Of a DNA stretch of 64,000 nucleotides, positions 16,454 through 28,244 are shown in pieces (position 1 is the first letter of the stretch; each line of letters opens with the position of its first letter). The stretch covers positions 62,001-126,000 of the forward strand of contig NZ_LOBC01000072.1 of assembly GCF_001583695.1 (NCBI RefSeq), read 5' to 3'. A program made the translations under genes and the position numbers. This stretch comes from Bacillus wiedmannii. GTDB lineage: Bacteria; Bacillota; Bacilli; Bacillales; Bacillaceae_G. Below the pieces are notes generated by a model. The model was not told where the DNA came from. It worked only from the letters and a program-made list of their open reading frames with translations, and did no database searches.

Positions 16454-17869
16454 CTATAGTTTGACGGAAGATGTATGAGTTATCAACACGTCTGTTAACA
16501 CATCTCTGAGTAACTCTGGCATATAATATTGTTTGTCAGAAAGTGTGGATAGCTCTGGGTATAAGTATCCGAATGTAAACATATCAATCGTTCCTACTGT
16601 ATATATACGATCTAATTCCAGCGATTCCCCGTTAATCAATACATCTTCCAGTAAAATTTTATTCCCAGGAATCATATCTGGAATGACTTCGACACCAGCG
16701 TAAATCATTTTCCCCATCACTTTCCCACGAAATCCGAATCCTTTTACCTCAAGGTTCTCCATATTCGGGCGACGTGCTTTCAAAATAACTTCTCTTAACG
16801 TTTTCCCCGGCACTTTTAATAAACATGGATTAATTGGATGTGGACAAATTCTGTGAATATCTCCGCGCGTCACAACACCTTCATTTAATCCCTCTAATAG
16901 CACACCAGCGTTCACCATTCCAATTTCTGCACCGCACCACGTTTTCAGCGCATTTGCTAACATATGCGAAAATGCCGTCTCATGAAACCAATCGACTGGT
17001 AATGATTCCTTTAAATGAACGATAGGCTCTGCCATAATCTGTTTACTTTCTTCCTGCAGCAATTCAATTGTGGATAACGGTTTGCTATAAGCACCTAAAC
17101 GTTCTGTCTTAATCGCTCTACCGTCCTTTTTCAACAGCTTCTTCGTCTCTTTATCCACAGTAAGCTGAACGTGCCCAACGTAACGTCCCCACTTTTCACA
17201 ACAACAAAGTAAAGTATTATTCATAAGAATGCCACGCTCAAATAAATGGTGCGTATGTGCACCTAAAATAACATCTATATCATAATGCTCTGCCATATAC
17301 TCATCCATGCTTTTCCCAAGATGAGAAAGGACAACCGTAATATGAGCCTCATCTCGCACTTCTTCTAAAATAGACTCTAAATGGATAAGCGGATCCTCAA
17401 TATGCCAATCGAGCATATGATAAAACTCTGGATAAGCTACCGTTAACCCGATAAAGGCAATCGTAATCCCATCTGTCGTTGTATGTAATTTATAAGGCTT
17501 TGCCCACGCTGGACGTACCCCTTCTTTTTCAAATAAATTCGCAACGAGCACCTCAAATCCAGCATCATCATATAGACGATTCAAATGCTCCTTCGCTAAC
17601 GTAATTCCTTCATTATTTCCGATCGTTACATAATCATATAACGCCTCATTCAAAAGCTTCGTATTGCCCAGTCCATTCGTCGCTTCCGAAATGCTATGAA
17701 AACGATCCACATGATCGCCGGTATCAACCGTCAAAACGGTCTCTCCCGCTTCCTGTCTTCGCTTTTTCTCCCCTTGTACAAACCGAGAAATTTGCGGCCA
17801 ATTTTCAAAATGACTATGTATATCGTTTGTATGATAAAGGTGGATGATTGTTTCTTTATTTATATTCAG
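16454..17869 (-). CDS. yunD: 5'-nucleotidase / metallophosphoesterase YunD (CTG start)
   Basis: A metallophosphoesterase with a C-terminal 5'-nucleotidase domain, acting on nucleotides or UDP-sugars. From the first conventional start at 17734 (TTG) the protein would begin TVDTGDHVD and lack the first metal motif. The frame stays open upstream for 45 codons and encodes HLYHTNDIHSHFENWPQ, the expected family N-terminus. The only plausible initiator there is CTG at 17869, 8 nt after a perfect GAGGAGG, giving 471 residues. Other motifs are GDHVD, GNNEG (family usually GNHE) and GAHTHHLF. No signal peptide is seen. Confidence 0.85.
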   Translation of the reverse strand: MNINKETIIHLYHTNDIHSHFENWPQISRFVQGEKKRRQEAGETVLTVDTGDHVDRFHSISEATNGLGNTKLLNEALYDYVTIGNNEGITLAKEHLNRLYDDAGFEVLVANLFEKEGVRPAWAKPYKLHTTTDGITIAFIGLTVAYPEFYHMLDWHIEDPLIHLESILEEVRDEAHITVVLSHLGKSMDEYMAEHYDIDVILGAHTHHLFERGILMNNTLLCCCEKWGRYVGHVQLTVDKETKKLLKKDGRAIKTERLGAYSKPLSTIELLQEESKQIMAEPIVHLKESLPVDWFHETAFSHMLANALKTWCGAEIGMVNAGVLLEGLNEGVVTRGDIHRICPHPINPCLLKVPGKTLREVILKARRPNMENLEVKGFGFRGKVMGKMIYAGVEVIPDMIPGNKILLEDVLINGESLELDRIYTVGTIDMFTFGYLYPELSTLSDKQYYMPELLRDVLTDVLITHTSSVKL

Positions 17870-17879
17870 AGAAAAAACC

Positions 17880-18400
17880 TCCTCTCAGTTCCTTACTGCC
17901 ATTTACGCTACGCGTACGCAATAATCCTGTAAATACTTTTCGTCTTTTCTTGCTATTTTACATTGTACTCGCATTATAAGAAAAAGCAAAAGATTGTCCT
18001 TTTTGATAAGAAAACTTTTTCTAGTGTGTGGAAGGGTTTTAGATGATTGAACGGGGGATTTGGTTGGGGTTCGGGGGATTTGTCAAAAAGTTTAACAGAG
18101 AGTTCGGTAGGTGGGGCTTCAATTGGATTTTCCAGTGGGTTTGTCAATATCTTTTCCATACCACTAGTCAGTCTCTTTTCCTACAACATGTTGTGGGGTA
18201 TATACGGAATTTCTTTTGTCTTACTTTGTCGATAAGTCGATATCCCTTGTCGAAACGTCGATATATTGCAATAATCGCCGATATATTCCGAGTTATGGTC
18301 GATTTATTTGAATAATCGCTGATATATTTAGCTGAACACCCGCCTGGGTATCCCAGCCTGAACTGAACTGACCTAAACTGAATCGACCCCCAGCACAACA
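17880..18400. other. Intergenic stretch without a supported gene
   Basis: Between yunD and the suf terminator. From 18047 to 18150 the plus strand is G-rich, with GGGGGATTTG occurring twice. Two overlapping plus frames and one proline-rich minus frame are open but lack a good ribosome site and recognisable similarity. A reverse copy of the 40-bp repeat family follows (18228-18333), then a small dyad CTGGGTATCCCAG with short ACTGAACTGA direct repeats (18336-18385). Confidence 0.5.
18228..18333. repeat. 40-bp repeat family, reverse orientation (member 2)
   Basis: Read on the minus strand, this contains ATATATCAGCGATTATTC and ATATATCGGCGATTATTG units about 40 bp apart, each followed by AAATCGAC- or TATATCGAC-like blocks. 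It matches the arrays at 4211 and 57450. Confidence 0.65.
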
Positions 18401-18401
18401 T

Positions 18402-18436
18402 AAAAAAGCGCCCTGCACAGCAGGGCGCTTTTTTCA
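18402..18436. terminator. Intrinsic terminator of the suf operon
   Basis: A strong stem AAAAGCGCCCTG/CAGGGCGCTTTT with a 5-nt loop and flanking A/T runs lies just after the sufB stop. Confidence 0.9.
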
Positions 18437-18444
18437 TACATATA

Positions 18445-19842
18445 TTAACCAATAGAACCTTCCATCTCAAACTTGATTAGGCGGTTCATTTCAACTGCGT
18501 ATTCCATTGGAAGTTCGCGAGTGAATGGCTCGATGAAGCCCATTACGATCATTTCTGTAGCTTCTTGCTCAGAAATACCGCGGCTCATTAGGTAGAATAA
18601 TTGTTCTTCTGATACTTTCGATACTTTCGCTTCGTGTTCAAGTGAAACGTAATCGTTTTTGATTTCGTTGTAAGGAATTGTATCAGATGTAGATTGGTTA
18701 TCCATAATTAACGTGTCACACTCGATGTTAGAGCGAGAGTTTTTCGCTTTTGGTCCGAATTGTACGATACCACGGTAAGTTACTTTACCACCATGCTTCG
18801 CAATCGATTTAGAAACGATTGTTGAAGACGTGTTTGGTGCTAAGTGAATCATTTTCGCACCAGCATCTTGGTGTTGGCCTTTACCAGCAATCGCGATAGA
18901 TAATGTTAAACCACGAGCGCCTTCGCCTTTTAAGATAACTGCTGGGTATTTCATCGTTAATTTAGATCCGATGTTACCGTCAATCCATTCCATCGTTGCG
19001 TTTTCTTCACAAACCGCACGTTTTGTAACTAGGTTGTATACGTTGTTCGCCCAGTTTTGGATTGTAGTGTAACGGCAATAAGCATCTTTCTTAATGATGA
19101 TTTCTACTACCGCACTGTGAAGTGAGTTAGTCGTGTAAACAGGTGCTGTACAACCTTCTACGTAGTGTACGTGTGCGCCTTCGTCTACGATAATAAGCGT
19201 ACGCTCGAATTGTCCCATATTTTCAGAGTTAATACGGAAATACGCTTGAAGTGGTGTATCCACTTTAATACCTTTTGGAACGTAGATGAATGATCCACCA
19301 GACCAAACTGCAGAGTTTAATGCAGAGAATTTGTTGTCTGTTGGTGGGATTACTTTTCCGAAATGCTCACGGAAAATATCTTCGTTCTCTTTTAATGCGC
19401 TATCTGTATCTTTGAAGACGATTCCTAGAGCTTCTAGGTCTTCTTTCATGTTGTGGTATACAACTTCAGATTCGTACTGTGCAGATACACCAGCTAAATA
19501 TTTTTGCTCCGCTTCAGGAATACCTAATTTATCAAATGTCGCTTTAATTTCCTCAGGTACTTCATCCCAAGACTTCTCAGATTTCTCAGATGGTTTTACG
19601 TAGTACGTAATTTCATCGAAATCTAAGTCGTTTAAGTCGCCGCCCCATTGTGGCATTGGCATTTCATAGAACTTATCCAGTGATTTTAAACGGAAGTCTA
19701 ACATCCACTGTGGTTCTTCTTTCATACGTGAAATCTCTTCAACGATTTCTTTTGTTAAACCGCGTCCAGCACGGAAAATCGAAACGTCTTTGTCTTTGAA
19801 ACCATATTTATAATCGCCGATATCTGGCAGTTGCTTCGCCAT
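18445..19842 (-). CDS. sufB: Fe-S cluster assembly protein SufB
   Basis: A 465-residue beta-helix scaffold protein of the SufBCD complex that assembles Fe-S clusters with SufC and SufD. Start [15 protein letters not shown] and C-terminal [30 protein letters not shown] are characteristic. Last gene of sufCDSUB, 48 bp after sufU. Length is normal. Confidence 0.96.
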   Translation of the reverse strand: MAKQLPDIGDYKYGFKDKDVSIFRAGRGLTKEIVEEISRMKEEPQWMLDFRLKSLDKFYEMPMPQWGGDLNDLDFDEITYYVKPSEKSEKSWDEVPEEIKATFDKLGIPEAEQKYLAGVSAQYESEVVYHNMKEDLEALGIVFKDTDSALKENEDIFREHFGKVIPPTDNKFSALNSAVWSGGSFIYVPKGIKVDTPLQAYFRINSENMGQFERTLIIVDEGAHVHYVEGCTAPVYTTNSLHSAVVEIIIKKDAYCRYTTIQNWANNVYNLVTKRAVCEENATMEWIDGNIGSKLTMKYPAVILKGEGARGLTLSIAIAGKGQHQDAGAKMIHLAPNTSSTIVSKSIAKHGGKVTYRGIVQFGPKAKNSRSNIECDTLIMDNQSTSDTIPYNEIKNDYVSLEHEAKVSKVSEEQLFYLMSRGISEQEATEMIVMGFIEPFTRELPMEYAVEMNRLIKFEMEGSIG

Positions 19843-19890
19843 GTTGGTGTGTCCCTCCTTAGATAACCTCGTTTTTAGGAACCTTTAACA

Positions 19891-22824
<2,934 letters not shown>

Positions 22825-22839
22825 GTTTATGCTCCTCTC

Positions 22840-23625
22840 TTACGCTTCTTGCTCTGCTGTTTCGTCTTCAATACCTAATTCTTTTTTAATCCAGTCGTAA
22901 CCTTCAGCTTCTAGACGTTGTGCAAGCTCAGGGCCACCAGATTTAACGATACGACCGTTCATCATAACGTGAACGAAGTCTGGAGTGATGTAGTTTAATA
23001 AACGTTGGTAATGCGTAATCATTAGGCAACCGAACTCTTCGCCGCGCATTTGGTTAATACCTTTAGATACAACTTTTAATGCATCGATATCAAGACCTGA
23101 GTCGATTTCATCTAAGATTGCGATTTTTGGCTCAATCATCATTAATTGAAGAATTTCGTTACGTTTTTTCTCTCCACCAGAGAAACCTTCGTTTAAGTAA
23201 CGTTGTGCCATTTCTGGATCCATTTCTAGGAATTCCATGTTTTTATCTAAAGTACGGATAAATTTCATAAGAGAAATTTCATCGCCTTCTTCACGACGTG
23301 CGTTAATTGCAGAACGTAAGAAGTCAGCGTTTGTTACTCCGCTAATTTCACTTGGATATTGCATTGCTAGAAATAGACCTGCTTGTGCGCGCTCATCTAC
23401 TTCCATTTCTAATACATCTTCACCGTCGATGATGATGCTACCTTCTGTTACTTCATATTTTGGGTGACCCATAATTGCAGAAGATAAAGTTGATTTACCT
23501 GTTCCGTTAGGTCCCATAATTGCGTGGATTTCTCCACCTTTTACTTCAAGGTTTACACCTTTTAAAATTTCTTTACCGTCGATTGATACGTGTAAGTCTT
23601 TAACCGTTAATGTAGAACCAGCCAT
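22840..23625 (-). CDS. sufC: Fe-S cluster assembly ATPase SufC
   Basis: A 261-residue ABC-type ATPase that drives conformational change in SufB and SufD. Walker A GPNGTGKST is near residue 40, the signature is FSGGEKKRNEI, and Walker B is IAILDEIDSGLD. First gene of the operon; GGAGG lies 8-9 nt before the ATG. Confidence 0.96.
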   Translation of the reverse strand: MAGSTLTVKDLHVSIDGKEILKGVNLEVKGGEIHAIMGPNGTGKSTLSSAIMGHPKYEVTEGSIIIDGEDVLEMEVDERAQAGLFLAMQYPSEISGVTNADFLRSAINARREEGDEISLMKFIRTLDKNMEFLEMDPEMAQRYLNEGFSGGEKKRNEILQLMMIEPKIAILDEIDSGLDIDALKVVSKGINQMRGEEFGCLMITHYQRLLNYITPDFVHVMMNGRIVKSGGPELAQRLEAEGYDWIKKELGIEDETAEQEA

Positions 23626-23672
23626 CTCAATACCTCCATTAATCCTCTATATACATTTTAAAAATTACTAAA

Positions 23673-23732
23673 ACGTTCATATTCTCATTTTATTCTCATT
23701 CTAATTTTATATCAAATAAAATGATATCGCAA
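23673..23732 (-). promoter_or_regulatory. suf promoter region with AATGAGAAT direct repeats
   Basis: On the minus strand a possible -35 TTGCGA (23727-23732) and -10 TATAAA (23706-23711) are 15-16 bp apart, so the promoter is imperfect. Just downstream are two exact AATGAGAAT repeats with an 11-bp period (about 23681-23700). This is a candidate site for Fur, the SufR-like regulator or another iron-sulfur sensor; the protein is not known. Confidence 0.4.
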
Positions 23733-23825
23733 ACGACGAAAAAAAGTAACAATTTTTTCACAAATGTATATAAGTATTTCCCTTGCATCTTTATATGATA
23801 CACCTTTCTTCTTATTTATATAAAG

Positions 23826-23856
23826 AAAAAAGGACTGGTAATTTTCCAGTCCTTCC
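23826..23856 (-). terminator. Intrinsic terminator of the met operon
   Basis: A 9-bp stem AAGGACTGG/CCAGTCCTT followed on the minus strand by a T run. Confidence 0.85.
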
Positions 23857-23863
23857 CTTATAT

Positions 23864-24670
23864 TTATTCACTTACTGGCAGTACAGCACCTTTATATTCT
23901 TTATTAATAAAGTCTTGAATTTCTTTTGAATGCAGTACTTCTACTAATTCTTTAATTTCTTTTTTCTTCTCGTCACCTTTGCGAACTGCAATAATATTTG
24001 CATAAGGAGAATCTGATCCTTCAATCGCAATTGCATCCTTTGTTGGATTTAATTTTGCGTCAATTGCGTAGTTTGAATTAATGAATAAAGCATCACCTTC
24101 ATTATTTTCATATAGCTTCGGTGAAAGTCCCGGTTCTACATCTGTTTTAAACTTTAAGTTTTTCGGATTTTCTACAACATCTTTTACTGTTGCTTTAACA
24201 ACATCTACACCGTCTTTTAATTTAATAACGCCGCCTTTTTGTAACAATGCGAGCATACGGCCACGCTCCGCTACGTTATTACTCATAATAACTGTTCCGC
24301 CATCTGGCAATTCTTTTAAACTTTTATACTTCTTAGAATAAATGCCCATTGGCTCTAAATGGATTTTTCCTGCGTTTACAATTTTATATCCCTTTTCTTG
24401 AATTTCTTTATCTAAGTAAGGAATGTGTTGGAAGTAGTTCGCATCAATTTCCTTATCCGCTAACGCTTTATTCGGCAAAACATAATCCTGGAACTTTTTA
24501 ATCTCTAATTTAATGCCCTTTTTCTCTAGTATCGGCTGTGCCTTTTCTAAAATAACAGCATGCGGCACGTTAGAAGCTCCCACAACAAGCTTATTCTCTT
24601 CTTTCCCTCCGCAAGCAGCTAATGTAAATACAGACAGCGCTGTAACAACTGACAATAGAATCTTTTTCAT
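23864..24670 (-). CDS. metQ: Methionine ABC transporter substrate-binding lipoprotein (MetQ copy 2)
   Basis: A 268-residue NlpA/MetQ lipoprotein that captures methionine outside the membrane. The signal peptide ends in LAAC with C20 lipidated. Conserved GASNVPHAVILEKAQP, DANYFQHIPYLDKE and EPGLSPKLYENNEGDALFINSNYAIDA are seen. It is a close paralogue of the gene immediately upstream, a tandem duplication. A small hairpin between the two may lower expression of this copy. Confidence 0.93.
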   Translation of the reverse strand: MKKILLSVVTALSVFTLAACGGKEENKLVVGASNVPHAVILEKAQPILEKKGIKLEIKKFQDYVLPNKALADKEIDANYFQHIPYLDKEIQEKGYKIVNAGKIHLEPMGIYSKKYKSLKELPDGGTVIMSNNVAERGRMLALLQKGGVIKLKDGVDVVKATVKDVVENPKNLKFKTDVEPGLSPKLYENNEGDALFINSNYAIDAKLNPTKDAIAIEGSDSPYANIIAVRKGDEKKKEIKELVEVLHSKEIQDFINKEYKGAVLPVSE

Positions 24671-24705
24671 ATGATGTCCCCTTCTCCCCTATAGTTATGT
24701 AGTTA

Positions 24706-24730
24706 TAAAAAAGGCTGGCATACACCAGCT
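24706..24730 (-). terminator. Small hairpin with T run between the two metQ copies
   Basis: A 5-bp GC stem GCTGG/CCAGC with a 6-nt loop is followed on the minus strand by T6. It is weak and more likely a partial terminator or processing site than a full stop. Confidence 0.5.
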
Positions 24731-24741
24731 CTTTTCAGCAA

Positions 24742-25554
24742 TTATTCTTTTACAGGAACAACCGCTCCTTTATATTCTTTATTAATAAAGTCTTCGATTT
24801 CTTTAGAATGCAATACTTCTACAAGCTCTTTAATCCCCTTTTTATCTTTATCACCTTTACGAACCACTAATACGTTTGCGTATGGAGAATCATCACCTTC
24901 AATTGCAATTGCATCTTTTTCTGGATTTAATTTTGCATCAATTGCATAGTTCGAGTTAATTAAAACAGCGTCGCCTTCTTTATTGTTATACACTTGTGGT
25001 AACAAACCAGGCTCGATATCCGTTTTGAACTTTAAGTTTTTCGGATTATCTGCAATATCTTTTGGAGTTGCACTAACTGGATCTACTCCGTCTTTAATTT
25101 TTAAAATGCCTTCTTTTTGTAAAATTGCTAAACCACGTCCATGGTCAGTAACGGAATTACTCATAATAATTGTCGCCCCGTCTGGAAGTTCTTTTAAGCT
25201 CTTATATTTTTGAGAATATACACCAATTGGTTCCAAGTGAATTTTCCCCGCTATTTCAAAATCATATTTTTTATCTTTCATTTCTTTTTCTAAATACGGA
25301 ATATGCTGGAAGTAGTTTGCATCTAAATCCTTATCCGCTAACGATTTATTTGGTAACACGTAATCTTGGAACTTTTTCACTTCTAATTCAATTCCTTTTT
25401 TCTCAAGTAACGGTTTTGCCTTTTCTAAAATTTCAGCGTGCGGCACGTTAGAAGCCCCCACAACTAGTTTCTTTTCATCTTTATCTTTCCCGCCACAAGC
25501 AGCTAACCCAAAAATAGAAGTTGAAATAAGTGCTGTAAGTAATAATTTTTTCAT
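24742..25554 (-). CDS. metQ: Methionine ABC transporter substrate-binding lipoprotein (MetQ copy 1)
   Basis: A 270-residue NlpA/MetQ lipoprotein (lipobox GLAAC, C20). It is very similar to the downstream copy throughout, including NVPHAEILEKAKP, LDANYFQHIPYLEKE and the C-terminal HSKEIEDFINKEYKGAV. The ATG at 25554 is chosen because AGGAGG is 9 nt upstream; the ATG at 25563 overlaps that site. It follows metI directly. Confidence 0.93.
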   Translation of the reverse strand: MKKLLLTALISTSIFGLAACGGKDKDEKKLVVGASNVPHAEILEKAKPLLEKKGIELEVKKFQDYVLPNKSLADKDLDANYFQHIPYLEKEMKDKKYDFEIAGKIHLEPIGVYSQKYKSLKELPDGATIIMSNSVTDHGRGLAILQKEGILKIKDGVDPVSATPKDIADNPKNLKFKTDIEPGLLPQVYNNKEGDAVLINSNYAIDAKLNPEKDAIAIEGDDSPYANVLVVRKGDKDKKGIKELVEVLHSKEIEDFINKEYKGAVVPVKE

Positions 25555-25578
25555 TTGAAACATCCTCCTGTTTTTTTA

Positions 25579-26244
25579 TTATCGTTTATCTATTCGAGTC
25601 GTTACACTATCACCAATCCACTGAATGAAAAATACCACTAGTAATACACAAATTGTCGCAACGATTGTTACATCGTTATTTCCTCGCTGGAATCCTTCTA
25701 AATAAGCAAGTGTTCCAAGGCCACCAGCACCAACAACCCCCGCCATTGCTGTATAGCCTACTAAAGCGATTGTTGTAACCGTAATACCAGATACTAATGC
25801 TGGTAACGATTCTGGAATTAATACTTTCAAAATAATAGTGCTTGTTTTTGCTCCCATTGCTTTTGAAGCTTCAATTACACCTTTATCAATTTCGCGAAGT
25901 GCAATTTCAACCATTCTCGCGTAAAACGGCGCCGCTCCAATAATTAAAGCTGGCAGTGCTGCACTCGCTCCAAGAATTGTTCCAAGCAGAATCTTTGTGA
26001 ATGGGATTAATAAAATGATTAAAATGATGAACGGTATCGAGCGGAAAATGTTTACGAACGCTCCAATCGCCGTGTTAACCGATTTGTTTTCCCATAAATT
26101 ATCTTTCGCTGTCATAAAGAGTAACAATCCTAAAATTAGTCCTAAAACAAATGTGGCAAGAGCTGCGATTGCCGTCATATATAACGTTTCACCAGTTGCT
26201 TCTAACATTTGATTCCAATCAATATTTGTGAGTAACTTATCCAT
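25579..26244 (-). CDS. metI: Methionine ABC transporter permease MetI
   Basis: A 221-residue inner-membrane permease with five to six helices and the BPD motif (EIDKGVIEASKAMGAKTSTIILKVLIPESLP) that contacts the ATPase. GGAGGTGATTGCAC precedes the ATG at 26244. It overlaps the end of metN by 8 bp. B. subtilis calls this gene metP. Confidence 0.94.
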   Translation of the reverse strand: MDKLLTNIDWNQMLEATGETLYMTAIAALATFVLGLILGLLLFMTAKDNLWENKSVNTAIGAFVNIFRSIPFIILIILLIPFTKILLGTILGASAALPALIIGAAPFYARMVEIALREIDKGVIEASKAMGAKTSTIILKVLIPESLPALVSGITVTTIALVGYTAMAGVVGAGGLGTLAYLEGFQRGNNDVTIVATICVLLVVFFIQWIGDSVTTRIDKR

Positions 26245-27262
26245 GTGCAATCACCTCCAGCTCTACTTGATCTTGATGTATTCCCTCTATTGCTTGCTGA
26301 ATCGCTGTTTCCTCACCATTTAAATGAACAACTAAACTACCGTAAGAGCCGTTATTTGTTTGGGCGATGTTTCCTTGCAAAATGCTAACTTCTATATCAC
26401 TGCGTTGCATTAATCTTTGAAGTACTGGTCTTTCTACAGCTTCACCGATAAACTGCAAACGAACTACTTTACCATCTGGATACTTTTCAATTAAACTTTC
26501 AATCGTTTCATTTGTATCTTCAGAATCCGTTAACTGCTGTACAAATCGCTTTGTAATGTCTTTCTGCGGATTGCGGAATACATCAAGTACTGGACCCGTT
26601 TCTACAATCTTCCCTTTCTCCATTACCGCCACTCGATTACAAATCTTTCGAATCACGTGCATCTCGTGTGTAATGAGTACAATTGTTAAACCGAGACGCT
26701 TATTAATATCTAATAATAAATCTAAAATTTGATCTGTCGTTTCTGGATCAAGAGCTGATGTCGCTTCATCACATAAAAGCACTTGTGGATTGTTAGCTAA
26801 TGCTCTTGCAATACCAACGCGTTGCTTTTGTCCTCCGCTCAGCTGAGATGGATACGCGTCTCCTCTTCCTTCTAATCCAACAAGATGAATTAACTCATCC
26901 ACTCGTTTTCTTCTCTTCGCCTTATCAACACCTGCAATTTCAAGTGGGAACTCGATATTTTCGCGTACAGTTCGTGACCAAAGTAAGTTGAAGTGCTGAA
27001 AAATCATTCCGATTTCTTGCCTTGCCTTACGAAGTTCACTCCCTGTAATTGCTGAAATCACACGATTTGCAATTGTAATTTGGCCAGAAGTTGGTTTCTC
27101 TAACTGATTGAATAATCTGATTAAAGAACTTTTCCCAGCGCCACTATATCCGATCACACCAAATATTTCACCTTTGTCTATTTTTAAATTGGCATTATCT
27201 ACAGCAGTGACATCACCGCTTTTTACTTTATATATTTTCTTTACATTTTCTAACAAGATCAT
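26237..27262 (-). CDS. metN: Methionine ABC transporter ATPase MetN
   Basis: A 341-residue ATPase that powers methionine import. Walker A GYSGAGKSS, signature LSGGQKQRVGIA and Walker B LLCDEATSALD are present, and a C-terminal NIL (ACT-like) domain (about 265-341) probably binds methionine and inhibits transport. The start at 27262 has AAGGGGTGA upstream. Expression is under the SAM riboswitch, and a bcr1-like repeat lies in its leader. Confidence 0.95.
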   Translation of the reverse strand: MILLENVKKIYKVKSGDVTAVDNANLKIDKGEIFGVIGYSGAGKSSLIRLFNQLEKPTSGQITIANRVISAITGSELRKARQEIGMIFQHFNLLWSRTVRENIEFPLEIAGVDKAKRRKRVDELIHLVGLEGRGDAYPSQLSGGQKQRVGIARALANNPQVLLCDEATSALDPETTDQILDLLLDINKRLGLTIVLITHEMHVIRKICNRVAVMEKGKIVETGPVLDVFRNPQKDITKRFVQQLTDSEDTNETIESLIEKYPDGKVVRLQFIGEAVERPVLQRLMQRSDIEVSILQGNIAQTNNGSYGSLVVHLNGEETAIQQAIEGIHQDQVELEVIAHG

Positions 27263-27285
27263 GATGTTCACCCCTTTTTTTGTTT

Positions 27286-27401
27286 AAAAAGCGCAAGCGG
27301 CTCGTTTAGAACAAGAGGACGCCCGAATCCCTGACGTAGAGGCGCTTTTTGCCTCATAGGAAGGGATGAAACGACCGACTGTTCTAGCCGCTGAAGCTAG
27401 A
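27286..27401. repeat. bcr1-like repeat in the metN leader (copy A)
   Basis: The element starts AAAAAGCGCAAGCGGCTCG and ends TAGCCGCTGAAGCTAG, with an internal GTAGAGGCGCTTTTTGCCTC. The ends are partly complementary (AGCGGCT/AGCCGCT). Two closely related copies lie at 29046-29162 and 29169-29285. The structure matches my recollection of bcr1, a non-autonomous repeat of the B. cereus group. It sits between the riboswitch terminator and metN. Confidence 0.75.
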
Positions 27402-27494
27402 TTTTTGGTCGACTCCGCAATTTTTTATTTTTAATGCGTGTAGTCCACCGTTATCATTACTTTTATTATTTGAATGTCCTCCACATTCAAACAA

Positions 27495-27531
27495 TAAAAA
27501 AACCTTTCCGCTTTAGAGAAGCAGAAAGGTT
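27495..27531 (-). terminator. Riboswitch-controlled terminator upstream of metN
   Basis: Arms AACCTTTC and GAAAGGTT with inner pairing, followed on the minus strand by T6. It lies 30 nt after the SAM aptamer and is the expression platform. Confidence 0.88.
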
Positions 27532-27560
27532 TATATGCGTATATAACAACATTATCCCTC

Positions 27561-27670
27561 TCTCTCATCTCTCAAAGCATTTGCTTTGCAGGAATTGGCA
27601 CCATTTCAACATAAGTTGACGGTTGCCGGGCTTCACAGGGCACAGTCCCTCCACCTCTCTTGATAAGAGA
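27561..27670 (-). promoter_or_regulatory. SAM-I (S-box) riboswitch aptamer of the met operon
   Basis: Read on the minus strand, the S-box landmarks AGAGAGGTGGAGGGACTG and AGCCCGGCAACC appear in order. P1 forms between 27662-27670 (TCTCTTATC) and 27561-27569 (GATGAGAGA) with one G-U pair. SAM binding stabilises P1 and lets the downstream terminator form, shutting off methionine uptake when SAM is plentiful. Confidence 0.95.
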
Positions 27671-27731
27671 AATCAGATTACATTTTCGTCTGATTTGTAA
27701 TTTATGAAATTGTCTATATTTTATGAATTGA

Positions 27732-27760
27732 ATTGTATCAATATCCACACACCATGTCAA
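27732..27760 (-). promoter_or_regulatory. Sigma-A promoter of the met operon
   Basis: TTGACA (27755-27760) and TACAAT (27732-27737) on the minus strand with a 17-bp spacer, about 60 bp ahead of the riboswitch. Confidence 0.88.
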
Positions 27761-27794
27761 CAGAAATTTTCGCAAAAAATGAAACTTCAGAATT

Positions 27795-28139
27795 TTAAGC
27801 GCCTACTGACATCGGTTTACATATATGGAACATCGATTCAACTAGTAGCATCGTTCGATACGTTCCCGAATATTGTACACGTCCATCGTTCATTAGCATT
27901 TGCAATCGTACATTTCCGTTCACCAATTGTTTTACATCTTCCTCATCTACACAAACGATTTGCTCTGTTCCTCTTTCCTCATGTAGCAGCTCTATATAAT
28001 CTCTTGAAATTTGTAACGAACAACTTTCATCTCCAAAGCGGAAATTAACAGTTTTTTCTCCTTGTCTTAAAAGCGGCTCTAAATGATATTGACCATTAGC
28101 GTAATTTACAAATGATTGCAGCAAAGAATATAATTTCAC
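27795..28139 (-). CDS. yusD: YusD-like SCP2-type small protein
   Basis: A 114-residue soluble protein resembling an SCP2-type sterol or lipid carrier fold (GEKTVNFRFGDESCSLQISRD, LQMLMNDGRVQYSGTYRTMLLVESMF). Synteny places it at the position of B. subtilis yusD. Function is unknown. It is upstream of and on the same strand as metN, but the met promoter lies between them. Confidence 0.65.
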   Translation of the reverse strand: MKLYSLLQSFVNYANGQYHLEPLLRQGEKTVNFRFGDESCSLQISRDYIELLHEERGTEQIVCVDEEDVKQLVNGNVRLQMLMNDGRVQYSGTYRTMLLVESMFHICKPMSVGA

Positions 28140-28244
28140 CCTAAATCACATCCTTCATATCACTTTCTATTACACATACCATTCCCTCTCACTAAAGAAC
28201 AATCCTGTTACTTTCGCTCGACAAATACTGTAACCACCCTGCAT

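Noticed and set aside
18043-18315. 90-codon plus-strand ORF downstream of yunD
   Set aside because: No clear ribosome site; it runs into the repeat array; another frame is equally open. Left as unassigned.
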